From assembly GCF_019749295.1 (NCBI RefSeq), contig NZ_JACWFG010000003.1, forward strand, positions 4,890-57,700: a DNA stretch of 52,811 nucleotides. The letters are read 5' to 3'. Below the pieces are notes generated by a model that had not been told where the DNA came from, made no database searches, and saw only the letters and a list, made by a program, of their open reading frames with translations. Position numbers and translations under genes: made by a program. This stretch comes from Neobacillus niacini (GTDB taxonomy: Bacteria > Bacillota > Bacilli > Bacillales > Cytobacillaceae). Below, piece by piece: positions 1 through 8,016 of the stretch; the first letter of the stretch is position 1; the number at the start of each line of letters is the position of its first letter.

Positions 1-134
1 CTCACGCCAAGCTTCGGTCACTCCAGCACCTTTCCATTGACCCAAACCTCTTCTCACGCCAAGCTTCGGTCACTCCAGCACCTCTCCATTGACCCAAACC
101 TCTTCTCACGCCAAGCTTCGGTCACTCCAGCACC
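1..134 (+). repeat. 52-bp tandem repeat array, left edge
   Basis: Two full 52-bp units (12-63 and 64-115) and the start of a third (116-134) follow one another head to tail; bases 1-11 are the tail of an earlier unit, so the array continues off the window. Each unit opens with CTTCGGTCACTCCAG and carries CATTGACCCAAAC in the middle. Units 1 and 2 differ at one base. The third copy breaks off soon after its conserved head. The same family, also with 52-bp spacing and in the same orientation, lies at 52733-52811. No open frame or known element explains it. Confidence 0.9.
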
Positions 135-175
135 TTCGCACTGGTAAATTATGGCTGTAGGGACTTTATCGACAA

Positions 176-205
176 ACTAAAAAGCCGCGAATGCGGCTTT
201 TTAGT
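176..205 (-). terminator. Rho-independent terminator of msrAB
   Basis: A perfect 13-bp stem (ACTAAAAAGCCGC with its complement) encloses a GAAT loop. On the minus strand the stem ends in a T-rich run. It overlaps the msrB stop codon at 201-203. Confidence 0.85.
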
Positions 206-635
206 TTTCGTCAAATAGTTTTTTATAAGCTCCGTATCCTTGCTCTTCTAGGTCCTCTTTCGGAATAAAGCGTAAGGCTGCAGAGTTTATACAGTAGCGT
301 AACCCGTTTGGACCTGGTCCGTCATCGAAGACATGACCCAAATGGGAGTCAGAATTTTTACTTCTAACCTCTGTCCGAACCATAAAATGACTGTTATCTT
401 CTTTTTCAATTACTTCTTCTTCAACAATTGGCTTAGTGAAACTCGGCCATCCGCATCCTGCATCGTATTTATCAAGAGAGCTAAATAATGGTTTGCCAGA
501 AACGATATCTACATAAATTCCGTCTCTCGTCTCGTTCCAATATTCATTTCGAAATGGAGGCTCCGTCCCATTATTTTGGGTTACTTCATATTGCATCGGT
601 GATAATTCTTTCTTTAATTGATCTTTATTTTTCAC
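201..635 (-). CDS. msrB: Peptide-methionine (R)-S-oxide reductase MsrB
   Basis: MsrB reduces the R epimer of methionine sulfoxide in proteins and repairs oxidative damage in the cytosol. The protein is 144 aa and has the family landmarks CGWPSF, HLGHVF, and the catalytic-site segment [11 protein letters not shown] near the C terminus. The CxxC zinc-binding pairs of some MsrB proteins are absent. The frame is open to a TTG at 650, but I chose the GTG at 635: GGGGGGAG lies just upstream, and the GTG overlaps the msrA stop as GTGA, a translational-coupling junction. It is the second gene of the msrA-msrB operon and ends in the terminator at 176-205. Confidence 0.95.
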   Translation of the reverse strand: MKNKDQLKKELSPMQYEVTQNNGTEPPFRNEYWNETRDGIYVDIVSGKPLFSSLDKYDAGCGWPSFTKPIVEEEVIEKEDNSHFMVRTEVRSKNSDSHLGHVFDDGPGPNGLRYCINSAALRFIPKEDLEEQGYGAYKKLFDEN

Positions 636-1168
636 TTTTTCTCCCCCCAATGTTCCTTGATATAACCTGCTCTCCCTGAACCGACATGATAACCTTCATA
701 ATGTGCTTTATTTTTCTTGTAGTAATGCTGATGATACTCTTCTGCTGGATAGAAGGTTTTGGCGGGGATTATCGGTGTTACAATTGGTTTTGTGAAACGC
801 CCGCTTTCTTGTAAGTTCTGCTTAGATTGTTCAGCAAGCTCCTTTTGTTTTTCATTATGGTAAAAAATCGCGGTTTGATAGGACTGACCACGGTCATGGA
901 ATTGACCGCCAGGATCGGTTGGATCGATTTGCTGCCAATATAGCTCAAGCAGTTTTTCATATGGAAAGATTTCAGGATTAAAGGTAATTTGAACAGCTTC
1001 ATAATGACCCGTTGTCTCCGAACAAACCTGTTCATATGTAGGGTTCTCGACGTGGCCGCCAGTATAACCAGAAATGACACTAATAATCCCGGGCTGCTCA
1101 TCAAACGGCTTCACCATACACCAAAAACAGCCTCCAGCAAATGTAGCCAGTTGTTTAGTTTCTTCCAT
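632..1168 (-). CDS. msrA: Peptide-methionine (S)-S-oxide reductase MsrA
   Basis: MsrA reduces the S epimer of methionine sulfoxide, complementing MsrB. The 178-aa protein carries the signature GGCFWC near residue 13, with the nucleophilic Cys first in CFWC, and the family segments [12 protein letters not shown] and YHQHYYKKN. It is a single-domain MsrA, not fused to MsrB; the two frames overlap by 4 bases. The frame can be extended to a GTG at 1177, but the ATG at 1168 has GGGGTGG at a normal distance, so it is preferred. The 5' side faces a 20-bp repeat array at 1250-1349. Confidence 0.95.
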   Translation of the reverse strand: MEETKQLATFAGGCFWCMVKPFDEQPGIISVISGYTGGHVENPTYEQVCSETTGHYEAVQITFNPEIFPYEKLLELYWQQIDPTDPGGQFHDRGQSYQTAIFYHNEKQKELAEQSKQNLQESGRFTKPIVTPIIPAKTFYPAEEYHQHYYKKNKAHYEGYHVGSGRAGYIKEHWGEKK

Positions 1169-1249
1169 GCTTCCCACCCCTTAGGTAATAATATTGCTTT
1201 GACTATGAGTATACCGAAACTTCAAGCAGAAATACAATTTGACGATTTA

Positions 1250-1349
1250 AGCATTTTAATATATCCGCGTTTAATTTGATATTTCCGCGACAATCCTAAT
1301 ATATCCGCGTTAAATCAATAATATCAGCGTTAATCTCAATATATCCGCG
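1250..1349 (-). repeat. Array of five 20-bp units (array 1)
   Basis: Read on the minus strand, five consecutive 20-bp units begin CGCGGATAT or a close variant (CGCTGATAT, CGCGGAAAT) at 1349, 1329, 1309, 1289 and 1269. The consensus of all arrays is roughly CGCnGATATATTnnnATTTAA, with a palindromic GATATATC-like core. The period is exact and the array is 100 bp. It sits between the rsgA terminator and msrA. Two more 100-bp arrays of the same family are at 16950-17049 and 30958-31057. Function unknown. Confidence 0.85.
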
Positions 1350-1367
1350 ATGTGCACCCACTCCATT

Positions 1368-1402
1368 AAAAAGCCGAACCATGGATTGCGGTTCGGCAAA
1401 AA
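1368..1402 (-). terminator. Rho-independent terminator of rsgA
   Basis: The stem GCCGAACC / GGTTCGGC (1373-1380 with 1390-1397) has a 9-nt loop and is followed on the minus strand by TTTTT. It lies just after the rsgA stop. Confidence 0.85.
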
Positions 1403-1405
1403 TAA

Positions 1406-2476
1406 CTATTTAATTTTCTTTTTTTGCCGCGTTTGTTTGGTAATGTTCTTCCACTTTTTCTGTTCTTCTGTTTGTGCGCGTTTGTCGGCTTTTCTCTCGA
1501 TATAGGCAAGTTCTTTTTGAAGCTTATTGTAGCTGGTTAAGCGGGCTGCAGCTAATGTCCCTTCTTCAATCGCCTCTAAGACGGCGCAGCCAGGCTCATC
1601 CTTATGCTTACAATCCCGGAACCGGCACATTTCACCCAATTCATCGATATCAGAAAACGTTTCATTTAATCCATCTGCACTTTCCCAAAGCTGGATTTCG
1701 CGCATTCCTGGGGTGTCAATCAAGACACTGCCATTTGGCAATAAAACCATTTCACGGTGTGTCGTCGTGTGGCGGCCCTTATCATCCCCTTCACGAATCT
1801 CCTTCACTGCCTGCTTCTCTGCACCCAGTAACACATTCGTTAGAGTTGATTTTCCTACCCCTGATGATCCTAGTAGTGCGATCGTTTTTCCAGGCTGTAA
1901 GTAAGGCGCAAGCTTTTCAATTCCGCGATTCATTTCAGCACTAATCGCGATTACAGGTACACTGCCAAAAGCGATGGATTCAACTTCTGCAAGCTTCTCA
2001 TCAACATTTTCGCATAAATCTGCCTTGCTCAAAATAATAACCGGATTCGCACCGCTTTCCCAGGTAAGCAACAAATACCGTTCAATTCTTCTTAGGTTAA
2101 GGTCGTCATTCAATGAATTTACAAGGAAAACTGTATCGACATTTGCCGCAACAATTTGCTCTTCAGCCGTTCTCCCAGCAGATTTACGAGAAAATTTACT
2201 GAACCGCGGCATCACTGAATAAATCGTACCTTTTCCTTCCTCAACACGGGCTTTGAGCATCACCCAGTCTCCAACCGCTGGGTAATCTTCACGGTTTAAT
2301 GCTTCAAAGTTGAATTTTCCAGAAACCTCACAAAGTAGTTCACCATGCTCCGTCCATACACGATATAGATGCTTATGTTCTAATGCCACGCGGCCAATAA
2401 TCATTTCATCGCTTTGTTTTAGCACTAGAAAATCGTTGTTTATTTTTTCAGTTAAACCAATATTTATTAAATTCAT
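1406..2476 (-). CDS. rsgA: Ribosome small subunit-dependent GTPase A (RsgA), stand-alone copy
   Basis: RsgA is a circularly permuted GTPase that acts on late 30S maturation and is stimulated by the 30S subunit. The 356-aa protein has an N-terminal OB-fold region (about 1-110), the permuted GTPase order with G4-like ILSKAD before the P-loop GSSGVGKST, then DTPG, and a C-terminal zinc knuckle (CRFRDCKHKDEPGC). The ATG at 2476 has GGAGGAA 7 nt upstream and is preferred to the ATG at 2500. The usual Bacillus rsgA (yloQ) sits by prkC and encodes about 300 aa; this longer, isolated copy resembles the second RsgA of some Firmicutes, but paralogy needs the whole genome. It is preceded by a promoter, a leader ORF and a terminator hairpin, suggesting attenuation. 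Confidence 0.9.
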   Translation of the reverse strand: MNLINIGLTEKINNDFLVLKQSDEMIIGRVALEHKHLYRVWTEHGELLCEVSGKFNFEALNREDYPAVGDWVMLKARVEEGKGTIYSVMPRFSKFSRKSAGRTAEEQIVAANVDTVFLVNSLNDDLNLRRIERYLLLTWESGANPVIILSKADLCENVDEKLAEVESIAFGSVPVIAISAEMNRGIEKLAPYLQPGKTIALLGSSGVGKSTLTNVLLGAEKQAVKEIREGDDKGRHTTTHREMVLLPNGSVLIDTPGMREIQLWESADGLNETFSDIDELGEMCRFRDCKHKDEPGCAVLEAIEEGTLAAARLTSYNKLQKELAYIERKADKRAQTEEQKKWKNITKQTRQKKKIK

Positions 2477-2500
2477 CCATATTCCTCCAAAAATTTGCAT

Positions 2501-2535
2501 AATAAAAAACCATAGGCAACACAGCCCATGGTTTT
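2501..2535 (-). terminator. Leader terminator (attenuator) upstream of rsgA
   Basis: On the minus strand AAAACCATGGGC (2535-2524) pairs with GCCTATGGTTTT (2517-2506), a 12-bp stem with one G-U pair and a TGTGTT loop, followed by TTATT. It lies between leader promoter and rsgA SD with no full gene before it, so it would stop transcription inside the leader. GGGCTGTG (2527-2520), which includes part of the stem and loop, is also perfectly complementary to CACAGCCC (2592-2585) in the leader ORF, giving a mutually exclusive antiterminator. Confidence 0.75.
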
Positions 2536-2567
2536 ATTCGCAAAAGGAATAATGGGTATAGATTCCC

Positions 2568-2639
2568 CTAACTGGTGAATCTGCGGGCTGTGCAAGTAAT
2601 ATTAAAATCAACGGCAATTAACGTATTTTCAATTAACAT
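2568..2639 (-). CDS. Candidate leader peptide (23 codons) upstream of rsgA
   Basis: A short frame starts at the ATG at 2639, begins MLIENT, ends ARRFTS, and stops with TAG at 2568-2570. GGTGA, which matches the distal half of the anti-Shine-Dalgarno complement, lies 6 nt upstream. The ORF begins about 28 nt after the predicted transcription start and its last third (codons 16-19) contains CACAGCCC, the strand that can open the downstream terminator. A ribosome finishing the ORF would mask this strand; one stalled earlier would leave it free. That is the geometry of ribosome-controlled attenuators of erm or vmlR type. No homolog is recognised; translation is inferred. Confidence 0.5.
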   Translation of the reverse strand: MLIENTLIAVDFNITCTARRFTS

Positions 2640-2673
2640 TACACTTCACCCGCCTTCCGACTTATTTGTAATA

Positions 2674-2702
2674 AGTATATGTTATCTTTATCCATTTGTA
2701 AA
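2674..2702 (-). promoter_or_regulatory. SigA-type promoter of the rsgA leader transcript
   Basis: On the minus strand TTTACA (2702-2697) is followed after exactly 17 nt by TATACT (2679-2674). Predicted start is near 2667, giving a leader of about 190 nt before the rsgA ATG. Confidence 0.7.
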
Positions 2703-2783
2703 CAAAAAATCCAATATTAGACACCCACCTAAACATGCTTGAATAAATTAATTTGTAAAGAAAGCAAGAAAGGAGCGAAGGGT

Positions 2784-3530
2784 ATGTCTGGAAACAGAGA
2801 TCATTCTGATTATCTTCAAAGAGCAGCGATGTATGATTTACTGGCTCATAATGTTAAATATACAAATCCAAACTTACACATGCAGTACTATCTGAAACAT
2901 CTAAAATATATGAACAAAGCTATGCAGATGCGTAACATCCAACAAACCCAAGGCGAAGGAAGGGTCCGGTTCCTTCACACCTCACCTGATGCCCCCGATA
3001 TTGACATATATATTAATGGGCAGATGCATGTAAAACGTCTTCCATTCAGGGTTGCAAGCAATTACCTGCCATTAAAGCCTGGAAAGTATCATATTGATAT
3101 TTATCCTACGGGAAATTCGGTTGATAGTGTCCTCAATAAAAAGATTACCGTTGAACCTGGAAAATTCTATACATTTGCAGCCGTCAACCCTGTAAAAAAA
3201 ATGCGGCTTCTTCCTTATCTTAATCAACCTGAAGTGCCGGCAAATGAATCAAAAATTCGTTTTCTGCATTTATCACATGACACGGGTGCATTAGATTTTG
3301 CCGTTAAGGATAGAGATGTTGTCTTCCCCAATGTTTCCTACAAGCAGGCAAGTGAATATTTAGGAATAATGCCGATGACCGTGGACTTAGAGATAAGGGA
3401 AGCGGGTACGAAAAACATTATTCTCCCCATGCCAAAAGCACAATTTCGTCCAAATGAAACCTATACCATTTTATTGATCGGGCTCTCAAAAGAAGAGCCT
3501 GCATTACAAGCAATGATTTTGAAGGATTAA
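2784..3530 (+). CDS. DUF4397 domain protein
   Basis: The 248-aa protein has an N-terminal segment rich in Tyr, Met and His (about 1-60) and two related beta-rich repeats typical of DUF4397: the first opens VRFLHTSPDAPDIDIYING, the second IRFLHLSHDTGALDFAV. The family is often extracytoplasmic or envelope-associated, but no signal peptide or membrane segment is visible here, so location is uncertain. The frame extends to an ATG at 2739, but the ATG at 2784 has AAAGGAG upstream and is preferred. It is transcribed divergently from the rsgA leader. Function is unknown. Confidence 0.85.
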   Translation: MSGNRDHSDYLQRAAMYDLLAHNVKYTNPNLHMQYYLKHLKYMNKAMQMRNIQQTQGEGRVRFLHTSPDAPDIDIYINGQMHVKRLPFRVASNYLPLKPGKYHIDIYPTGNSVDSVLNKKITVEPGKFYTFAAVNPVKKMRLLPYLNQPEVPANESKIRFLHLSHDTGALDFAVKDRDVVFPNVSYKQASEYLGIMPMTVDLEIREAGTKNIILPMPKAQFRPNETYTILLIGLSKEEPALQAMILKD

Positions 3531-3533
3531 TAA

Positions 3534-3566
3534 ATAAGGTGACTCACAATGTGTGAGCCACCTTAT
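3534..3566. terminator. Hairpin between convergent DUF4397 gene and ypmS
   Basis: ATAAGGTG..CTCACA pairs with TGTGAG..CACCTTAT around a short loop, with one internal mismatch. It sits 3 bp from both stop codons and could serve both strands; neither side has a long T run. Confidence 0.6.
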
Positions 3567-3568
3567 CC

Positions 3569-4147
3569 TTATTCAACAGGTACAACGATGGTAAAAGCAA
3601 TATCATCTTTTACTAGATCAAACTTATTCGCCTTTATTTTCACATCACTCTTTAATTTTAATTGTTCCATGTGAACATGAATCATTTTATCATTTGGCAG
3701 AATGTCTACACCTTTTGGGAGCTTATAGTTATCTTTGATAAATTTCAGCACATAGGAAACGGGCAGGGGCAGACTGCCGACCGATATCGACCTCTGCTTT
3801 AAAACTAGATCACCATTATCTAATGCCTCAGGTACGAAGGTGAGTTTCAAGTCCACTTCTTGACTAAAGAATTGTAAAGTTCCATATAACTCCACTTCAT
3901 CCCGAAGCTGCACACTGTAGTCAATCGGTGAATCAGCTGCTTCCTTGTGAATATACTGGTTAATTAATACATTTAAGTCAGCCTTATTCGATTTAACTTG
4001 GAAAGAAACACTCTTGTTTTCTGGTATCGTATTTTGAAGTTTTTCTTTCTTATCGGCCGGAATAAAAATTAAAAATAAAAGAAGGATGGCAATGAATAGA
4101 TTTAACCCTGCTAAAAGAAAGAATCCCGTTTTCCATTTATTTTTCAT
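3569..4147 (-). CDS. ypmS: YpmS family protein (DUF2140)
   Basis: A 192-aa membrane-anchored protein: one hydrophobic helix at about residues 8-29 followed by an extracellular beta-rich domain with the segment IDYSVQLRDEVELYGTLQFF. Length, topology and position after the SGNH lipoprotein gene match B. subtilis ypmS. The molecular role of YpmS is not established; next to a GDSL lipase an envelope role is plausible. It is the last gene of ypmQ-ypmR-ypmS as read on the minus strand; only 6 bp separate it from ypmR, so the two are probably cotranscribed. Confidence 0.85.
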   Translation of the reverse strand: MKNKWKTGFFLLAGLNLFIAILLLFLIFIPADKKEKLQNTIPENKSVSFQVKSNKADLNVLINQYIHKEAADSPIDYSVQLRDEVELYGTLQFFSQEVDLKLTFVPEALDNGDLVLKQRSISVGSLPLPVSYVLKFIKDNYKLPKGVDILPNDKMIHVHMEQLKLKSDVKIKANKFDLVKDDIAFTIVVPVE

Positions 4148-4153
4148 AGAAAG

Positions 4154-4978
4154 CTAATTCTCCTCTTTACTGACCATATACGCTTTCTTAACGAGATCAG
4201 GTAATGTTCGTTCTTCTAATGTTTCATTTAATCGTTCTGCTATCAATTCATACCCCTTATTATTTGGATGAAAGTTATCTGTATGCAATAGACTCTCTGC
4301 AGGGTTTTTAAATAAATCCTCAATTCCGACAAAGTAAGCATTCTGATAGTTGGCGATCACTCTTTGACTGGCTACGTTATAATCTGAAACAATTTGGTCG
4401 AGTTCCTTAATATCAGAAAACCATTGAGAAAAAGGATTGTATACTCCAACTAACACAATATAGGCATCAGGATTTACGCGAATAATGGTATTCATGATTT
4501 GGTACAAATTATTAATATATTCTTCTCTTTCCTTGTCAAAAACGGAGAGCTGAAGATTTGAGATATTATCCTTGACCACCTTCATAATGTCATTGCCGCC
4601 AATTGTCAAAATCACTAAGTCCGCAGATGAAAGTTTGTCTTGAATCTCATCTTTTTGCAGCCTTTTTAATAATTGCGGGGTACGATTCCCTTTTACACCG
4701 AAGTTATAAAAATCAACTTCCTTAATCCCCTTTTCTTCCTCGAGCAAAGTTCTTAAGTAAGGCAGATATCCACCAGTATTGGTACTATCGCCAACACCCT
4801 CTGTTAATGAATCACCAGCAGAAATAATGCTAATTTCCTTTGGTACAAAATCGGCAGGAATCTCTTCATAAACGACAGCCGAAGCAGTTCGTTCTTTATG
4901 TAATTCCCAGCGATCGGATTGACTGCAAGAACTTAAGAAAAAAGTCGATAGAAGGAGAAGGGTGAAAACTCTCTTCAT
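4154..4978 (-). CDS. ypmR: SGNH/GDSL-family lipoprotein YpmR
   Basis: A secreted lipid-anchored hydrolase of the SGNH superfamily. The N terminus is a lipoprotein signal with lipobox LSSC near residue 17. The four SGNH blocks are present: block I GDSLTEG, the oxyanion Gly in NFGVKGN, TIGGNDI with the catalytic-site Asn, and DNFHPNNKGYELIA with the Asp-x-x-His dyad. The substrate (ester, acylated glycan or lipid) cannot be read from sequence. The start at 4978 is preferred to the GTG at 4990 because GAGGGTGGTGA lies at the right distance. It is the middle gene of the ypmQ-R-S group. Confidence 0.9.
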   Translation of the reverse strand: MKRVFTLLLLSTFFLSSCSQSDRWELHKERTASAVVYEEIPADFVPKEISIISAGDSLTEGVGDSTNTGGYLPYLRTLLEEEKGIKEVDFYNFGVKGNRTPQLLKRLQKDEIQDKLSSADLVILTIGGNDIMKVVKDNISNLQLSVFDKEREEYINNLYQIMNTIIRVNPDAYIVLVGVYNPFSQWFSDIKELDQIVSDYNVASQRVIANYQNAYFVGIEDLFKNPAESLLHTDNFHPNNKGYELIAERLNETLEERTLPDLVKKAYMVSKEEN

Positions 4979-5067
4979 ACACTTCACCACCCTCTTACTA
5001 ATGATATTATAACATGACGTAAATAATTCAAAACATGCTCGTACGATATCCTATTCTTTACCAAAAA

Positions 5068-5092
5068 AATAGACCTGTTAGAGAGGTCTATT
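5068..5092 (-). terminator. Rho-independent terminator of ypmQ
   Basis: AATAGACCT / AGGTCTATT with a 7-nt loop, followed on the minus strand by seven T. The ypmQ stop codon lies inside the stem, so ypmQ is at least partly separated from ypmR. Confidence 0.8.
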
Positions 5093-5663
5093 GTAACAAT
5101 TTAATATCACTAATCATTTCATCGTAAGGTACTTCCTGATAACCATCGTAAATCTTCTTAACCTTTTGATCTGGACCCACTAAGAAAAAATATGTCTGGT
5201 GAATAACCTGATCACCTTCTTGTGGCTTCTTTACTAACGTTTTGAAGGTTTCCTTCGCATAGGTCTCTATAAATTCTTGTGAGTAGCCCGTTAAGAAGGT
5301 CCAATTCTCATCCATCAGCCCGAAGTTTTTCGCATATTCTGTTAGTTTTTCAGTTGTATCCACAGTCGGGTCGACACTAAATGAAACAAACTCAACATTT
5401 TCTAACTTTTCGTCTTCGACCATTTTCTGCAGCTTGGTCATATTAGCAGTCATTGGCGGACACACATCAGCACAATTGGTGAAAATAAAGTCAGCTACCC
5501 AAATTTTCCCGTCCAAATTTTTCTTTTCAAATGGTTGATTGTCTTGTGTCACAGCATTAAAATCTTTAACTGGATAATCGAGCGGATTCTCAATCCCCTT
5601 CTGCCCACAAGCTGATAGGAGTACAATAATAACCAAAACTAGAAACGATAACCGGTAACTCAT
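5088..5663 (-). CDS. ypmQ: SCO1/SenC family lipoprotein (YpmQ)
   Basis: SCO proteins deliver copper to the CuA site of cytochrome c oxidase on the outer face of the membrane. The 191-aa protein has a lipoprotein signal with lipobox LSAC near residue 18, a thioredoxin-like fold, the metal-binding CxxxC in NCADVCPPM, and a distal His in IHQTYFFLV. The ATG at 5663 has GGAGG at good spacing; the frame is open to 5717 but that extension lacks a ribosome site. B. subtilis YpmQ (BsSco) is the expected ortholog and sits in the same neighbourhood. Confidence 0.92.
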   Translation of the reverse strand: MSYRLSFLVLVIIVLLSACGQKGIENPLDYPVKDFNAVTQDNQPFEKKNLDGKIWVADFIFTNCADVCPPMTANMTKLQKMVEDEKLENVEFVSFSVDPTVDTTEKLTEYAKNFGLMDENWTFLTGYSQEFIETYAKETFKTLVKKPQEGDQVIHQTYFFLVGPDQKVKKIYDGYQEVPYDEMISDIKLLQ

Positions 5664-5738
5664 ATAAATCCTCCGTAAGCATTTTCTTTTTGTGATTAGT
5701 TTAACAAAGAATCGCAATAGAAGAAAGACAATAGCTCA

Positions 5739-6899
5739 CTAATCCATCGTACCTGTTTTCGTTAGTGTATTTTTTACTTGAACATCAAATTTAGCATTCT
5801 TATATAATTTCTTCCAATCCTCTTGTGATATAGGCTTACCGCGGACATGTGCCATATACTCATTTCCTATTCCGACCGGATCAACCTGCTTTTTTTGGAA
5901 GAACACAAGGAGTTTTTTAATTTGACTTTCCATCTCTTTATTGATTTTTTTCTCTATGAACTTCATATTGGCCGGTTTGCCTAAGTCTAAATAATTCGTG
6001 GTTTCCAGCAATCTAGAATCCATTTTTACCTGGATGTCAAAAACTAGATTCTTTTTATCCACTAAATCAATTTTCGTATTACTGCGCAAATTATCGATAC
6101 TTATAAATAACTTATTATAAATCTCACCATATGATTGACCACCTTGAACGTTGATTATATTCGCAAATTCGTCGCGATTAAATTCTAATTCCTTTGATCC
6201 GGTTCGATATTGATCTGTTAATAATTTTAAATAGAAGAGCTTATCATTACTTAGTTTTGCTACCATTTTATCATCATTGAATAAAGCAACTCCTGAAATC
6301 GCGACCTTGTCTTTTGCTACTTTTAGTATTGGCAGAACCGGATCCTGTCCGTAATCAAAAAATTGGTGATTAAATTCATGAAGTGTCGGAGAGATTAGGA
6401 GTTCCCTTTCCACATTTTGTCTGATTAAATTATATAAATAGGTGCCAATATTCACCTTTATTTTTTTCTCGTCCATATTTATAATGGACAAAGCATCTTT
6501 CTCAGCAATCGTTAAATAAACCATATTCCCAACCGCCGGATCACGATTGAGAGCATTTACAAGCTGAATAATTCCTTTTTCAGCCAACTCCTTACTATAA
6601 ATGACACACCGGAGCTGGCCCATTTCCAGTCTTTGGTCGGTTGCAAGATTTTCCTCTGATCTTAATGTTTGGAGTGTATTAGCATCGGCAGAAATTAAGT
6701 TGGTCATAACTTTGGCCATTGGATCAAATTTCGATACTGCAACGGTCCCCGTAATTTCATTTTCCTTCTTTAAGTCAAATCCTATTGCCGTAATGAGCCC
6801 CAATCTTTCTAGCTGCTTCGGTTCGACTCCGCAGCTAGTAAGTAAAATGAAAGAACTCATCCCAATCACTAACTTCAGCCATTTACGAAGTTTCTGCAT
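5739..6899 (-). CDS. Ger(x)C family germinant receptor subunit C, lipoprotein
   Basis: The C subunit of a GerA-type germinant receptor, a lipoprotein on the outer face of the inner spore membrane. The 386-aa protein has a signal peptide and lipobox LTSC near residue 23, then the typical GerAC start (EPKQLERLGLITAIGFD) and C-terminal domain. The ATG has AAAGGAG upstream. Its 5' end overlaps the permease gene by 17 bp, indicating coupled translation. Gene order A-B-C matches gerA, gerB and ynd operons of B. subtilis; which receptor this is, and what it senses, cannot be told. Confidence 0.92.
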   Translation of the reverse strand: MQKLRKWLKLVIGMSSFILLTSCGVEPKQLERLGLITAIGFDLKKENEITGTVAVSKFDPMAKVMTNLISADANTLQTLRSEENLATDQRLEMGQLRCVIYSKELAEKGIIQLVNALNRDPAVGNMVYLTIAEKDALSIINMDEKKIKVNIGTYLYNLIRQNVERELLISPTLHEFNHQFFDYGQDPVLPILKVAKDKVAISGVALFNDDKMVAKLSNDKLFYLKLLTDQYRTGSKELEFNRDEFANIINVQGGQSYGEIYNKLFISIDNLRSNTKIDLVDKKNLVFDIQVKMDSRLLETTNYLDLGKPANMKFIEKKINKEMESQIKKLLVFFQKKQVDPVGIGNEYMAHVRGKPISQEDWKKLYKNAKFDVQVKNTLTKTGTMD

Positions 6900-8004
6900 G
6901 CTTACTCTCCTTTCTTTTAAATCTTTTTTTTATAAGGACGATACTAGCAAGAATCACAGGATAGCAAAATGCTAAGTAAAACCCTGCTTTCGCTACCAAA
7001 TCTGTCATCGTATTCATTTGGTATCTTGACTTTATAAAAAAGGAAGCTGCAAATGCGGCCATGGCAATCACCCAAATACCCCACTTTTGTTTTTTCCTTA
7101 AGATTCTAGAAAATCCCTTTGAAGCTGCCCAAAGATATAAGCACATATTGGGTAAGATAATTAGCATCCAAAAGGAAACTGCGATAAATTCAAATCTTTC
7201 TAAGTTAGGAAGTCGAACAATCTTAAACATTGATAAAACCGGCCAGATCGTTTTTTCCAGGCTATTCGACGCAAAAAATACAATGGAAATGAGGGTAGCT
7301 AGAGTAAATGTAATCGTTGTAATTAAATTCCCAATTTGCAAAAAGAACAATGCCTTTTGCTTTTCTTTCACAAATGGATAAACAAACATTATAATTTCAA
7401 AACCCAGCATAGAAAGTGTTGTACTTTGAGCGCCCTTAAATAATTGTTTCGCGTTCACATTTAAAATTGGAAACAAATGAGTAAAATCTCCGAATTGTAA
7501 AGGTACAAATAAGACCACAGCCAGCCATACTGTTCCGACAACAGAAAGAAACGCCACTCCTACAACTACCCTTATTCCACCATAAACTGCATAGATCACT
7601 AACAGAATGAGTACGAGGGAAAGCTGCCAAGTGGGCAAAGTTGGGAATATCCACACTTGAACAATTTCAACATAGTTCATTAAGATAATAAAAAAGGTGG
7701 ATGCCATATAAATCATGTAGATAAAACTTAAAGAATTTCCTGCCCATTTACCAAATACATCAACATGGATTCCATATAAATCTGCACTGTCATATTGCTT
7801 GAGCATTTGTATCATAAACACTAAAACAAAAGATGTGATTACCCCTGCTAAGAAAACAGAAATCCAAGCATCATGCTTTGCTTCTAAATAAACAACTCTG
7901 GGAAGGCCCGCTAACCCAACTCCTACCTGTATCGAGTGGATGATAAAAACGAGCATAAATGCATTAAACAATAATCCTTCTTTCGGATGTAAATTCACCT
8001 TCAT
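6883..8004 (-). CDS. GerB family germinant receptor permease subunit
   Basis: The B subunit, an APC-superfamily membrane protein thought to bind the germinant. The 373-aa sequence has about ten hydrophobic segments, starts with a short cytoplasmic N terminus (HPKEGLLFNAFMLV), and ends in a basic tail (KKRFKRKESKHAE). It lies 12 bp after the A subunit and overlaps the C subunit. Expression in the forespore under SigG is expected from the family, but no convincing SigG promoter could be identified upstream of the operon. Confidence 0.92.
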   Translation of the reverse strand: MKVNLHPKEGLLFNAFMLVFIIHSIQVGVGLAGLPRVVYLEAKHDAWISVFLAGVITSFVLVFMIQMLKQYDSADLYGIHVDVFGKWAGNSLSFIYMIYMASTFFIILMNYVEIVQVWIFPTLPTWQLSLVLILLVIYAVYGGIRVVVGVAFLSVVGTVWLAVVLFVPLQFGDFTHLFPILNVNAKQLFKGAQSTTLSMLGFEIIMFVYPFVKEKQKALFFLQIGNLITTITFTLATLISIVFFASNSLEKTIWPVLSMFKIVRLPNLERFEFIAVSFWMLIILPNMCLYLWAASKGFSRILRKKQKWGIWVIAMAAFAASFFIKSRYQMNTMTDLVAKAGFYLAFCYPVILASIVLIKKRFKRKESKHAETS

Positions 8005-8016
8005 TTTTGTTCGCTC

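Noticed and set aside
1..134. CRISPR array
   Set aside because: Conserved and variable parts are not separated into constant repeats and unique spacers of one length; whole 52-bp units repeat, and no cas genes are present.
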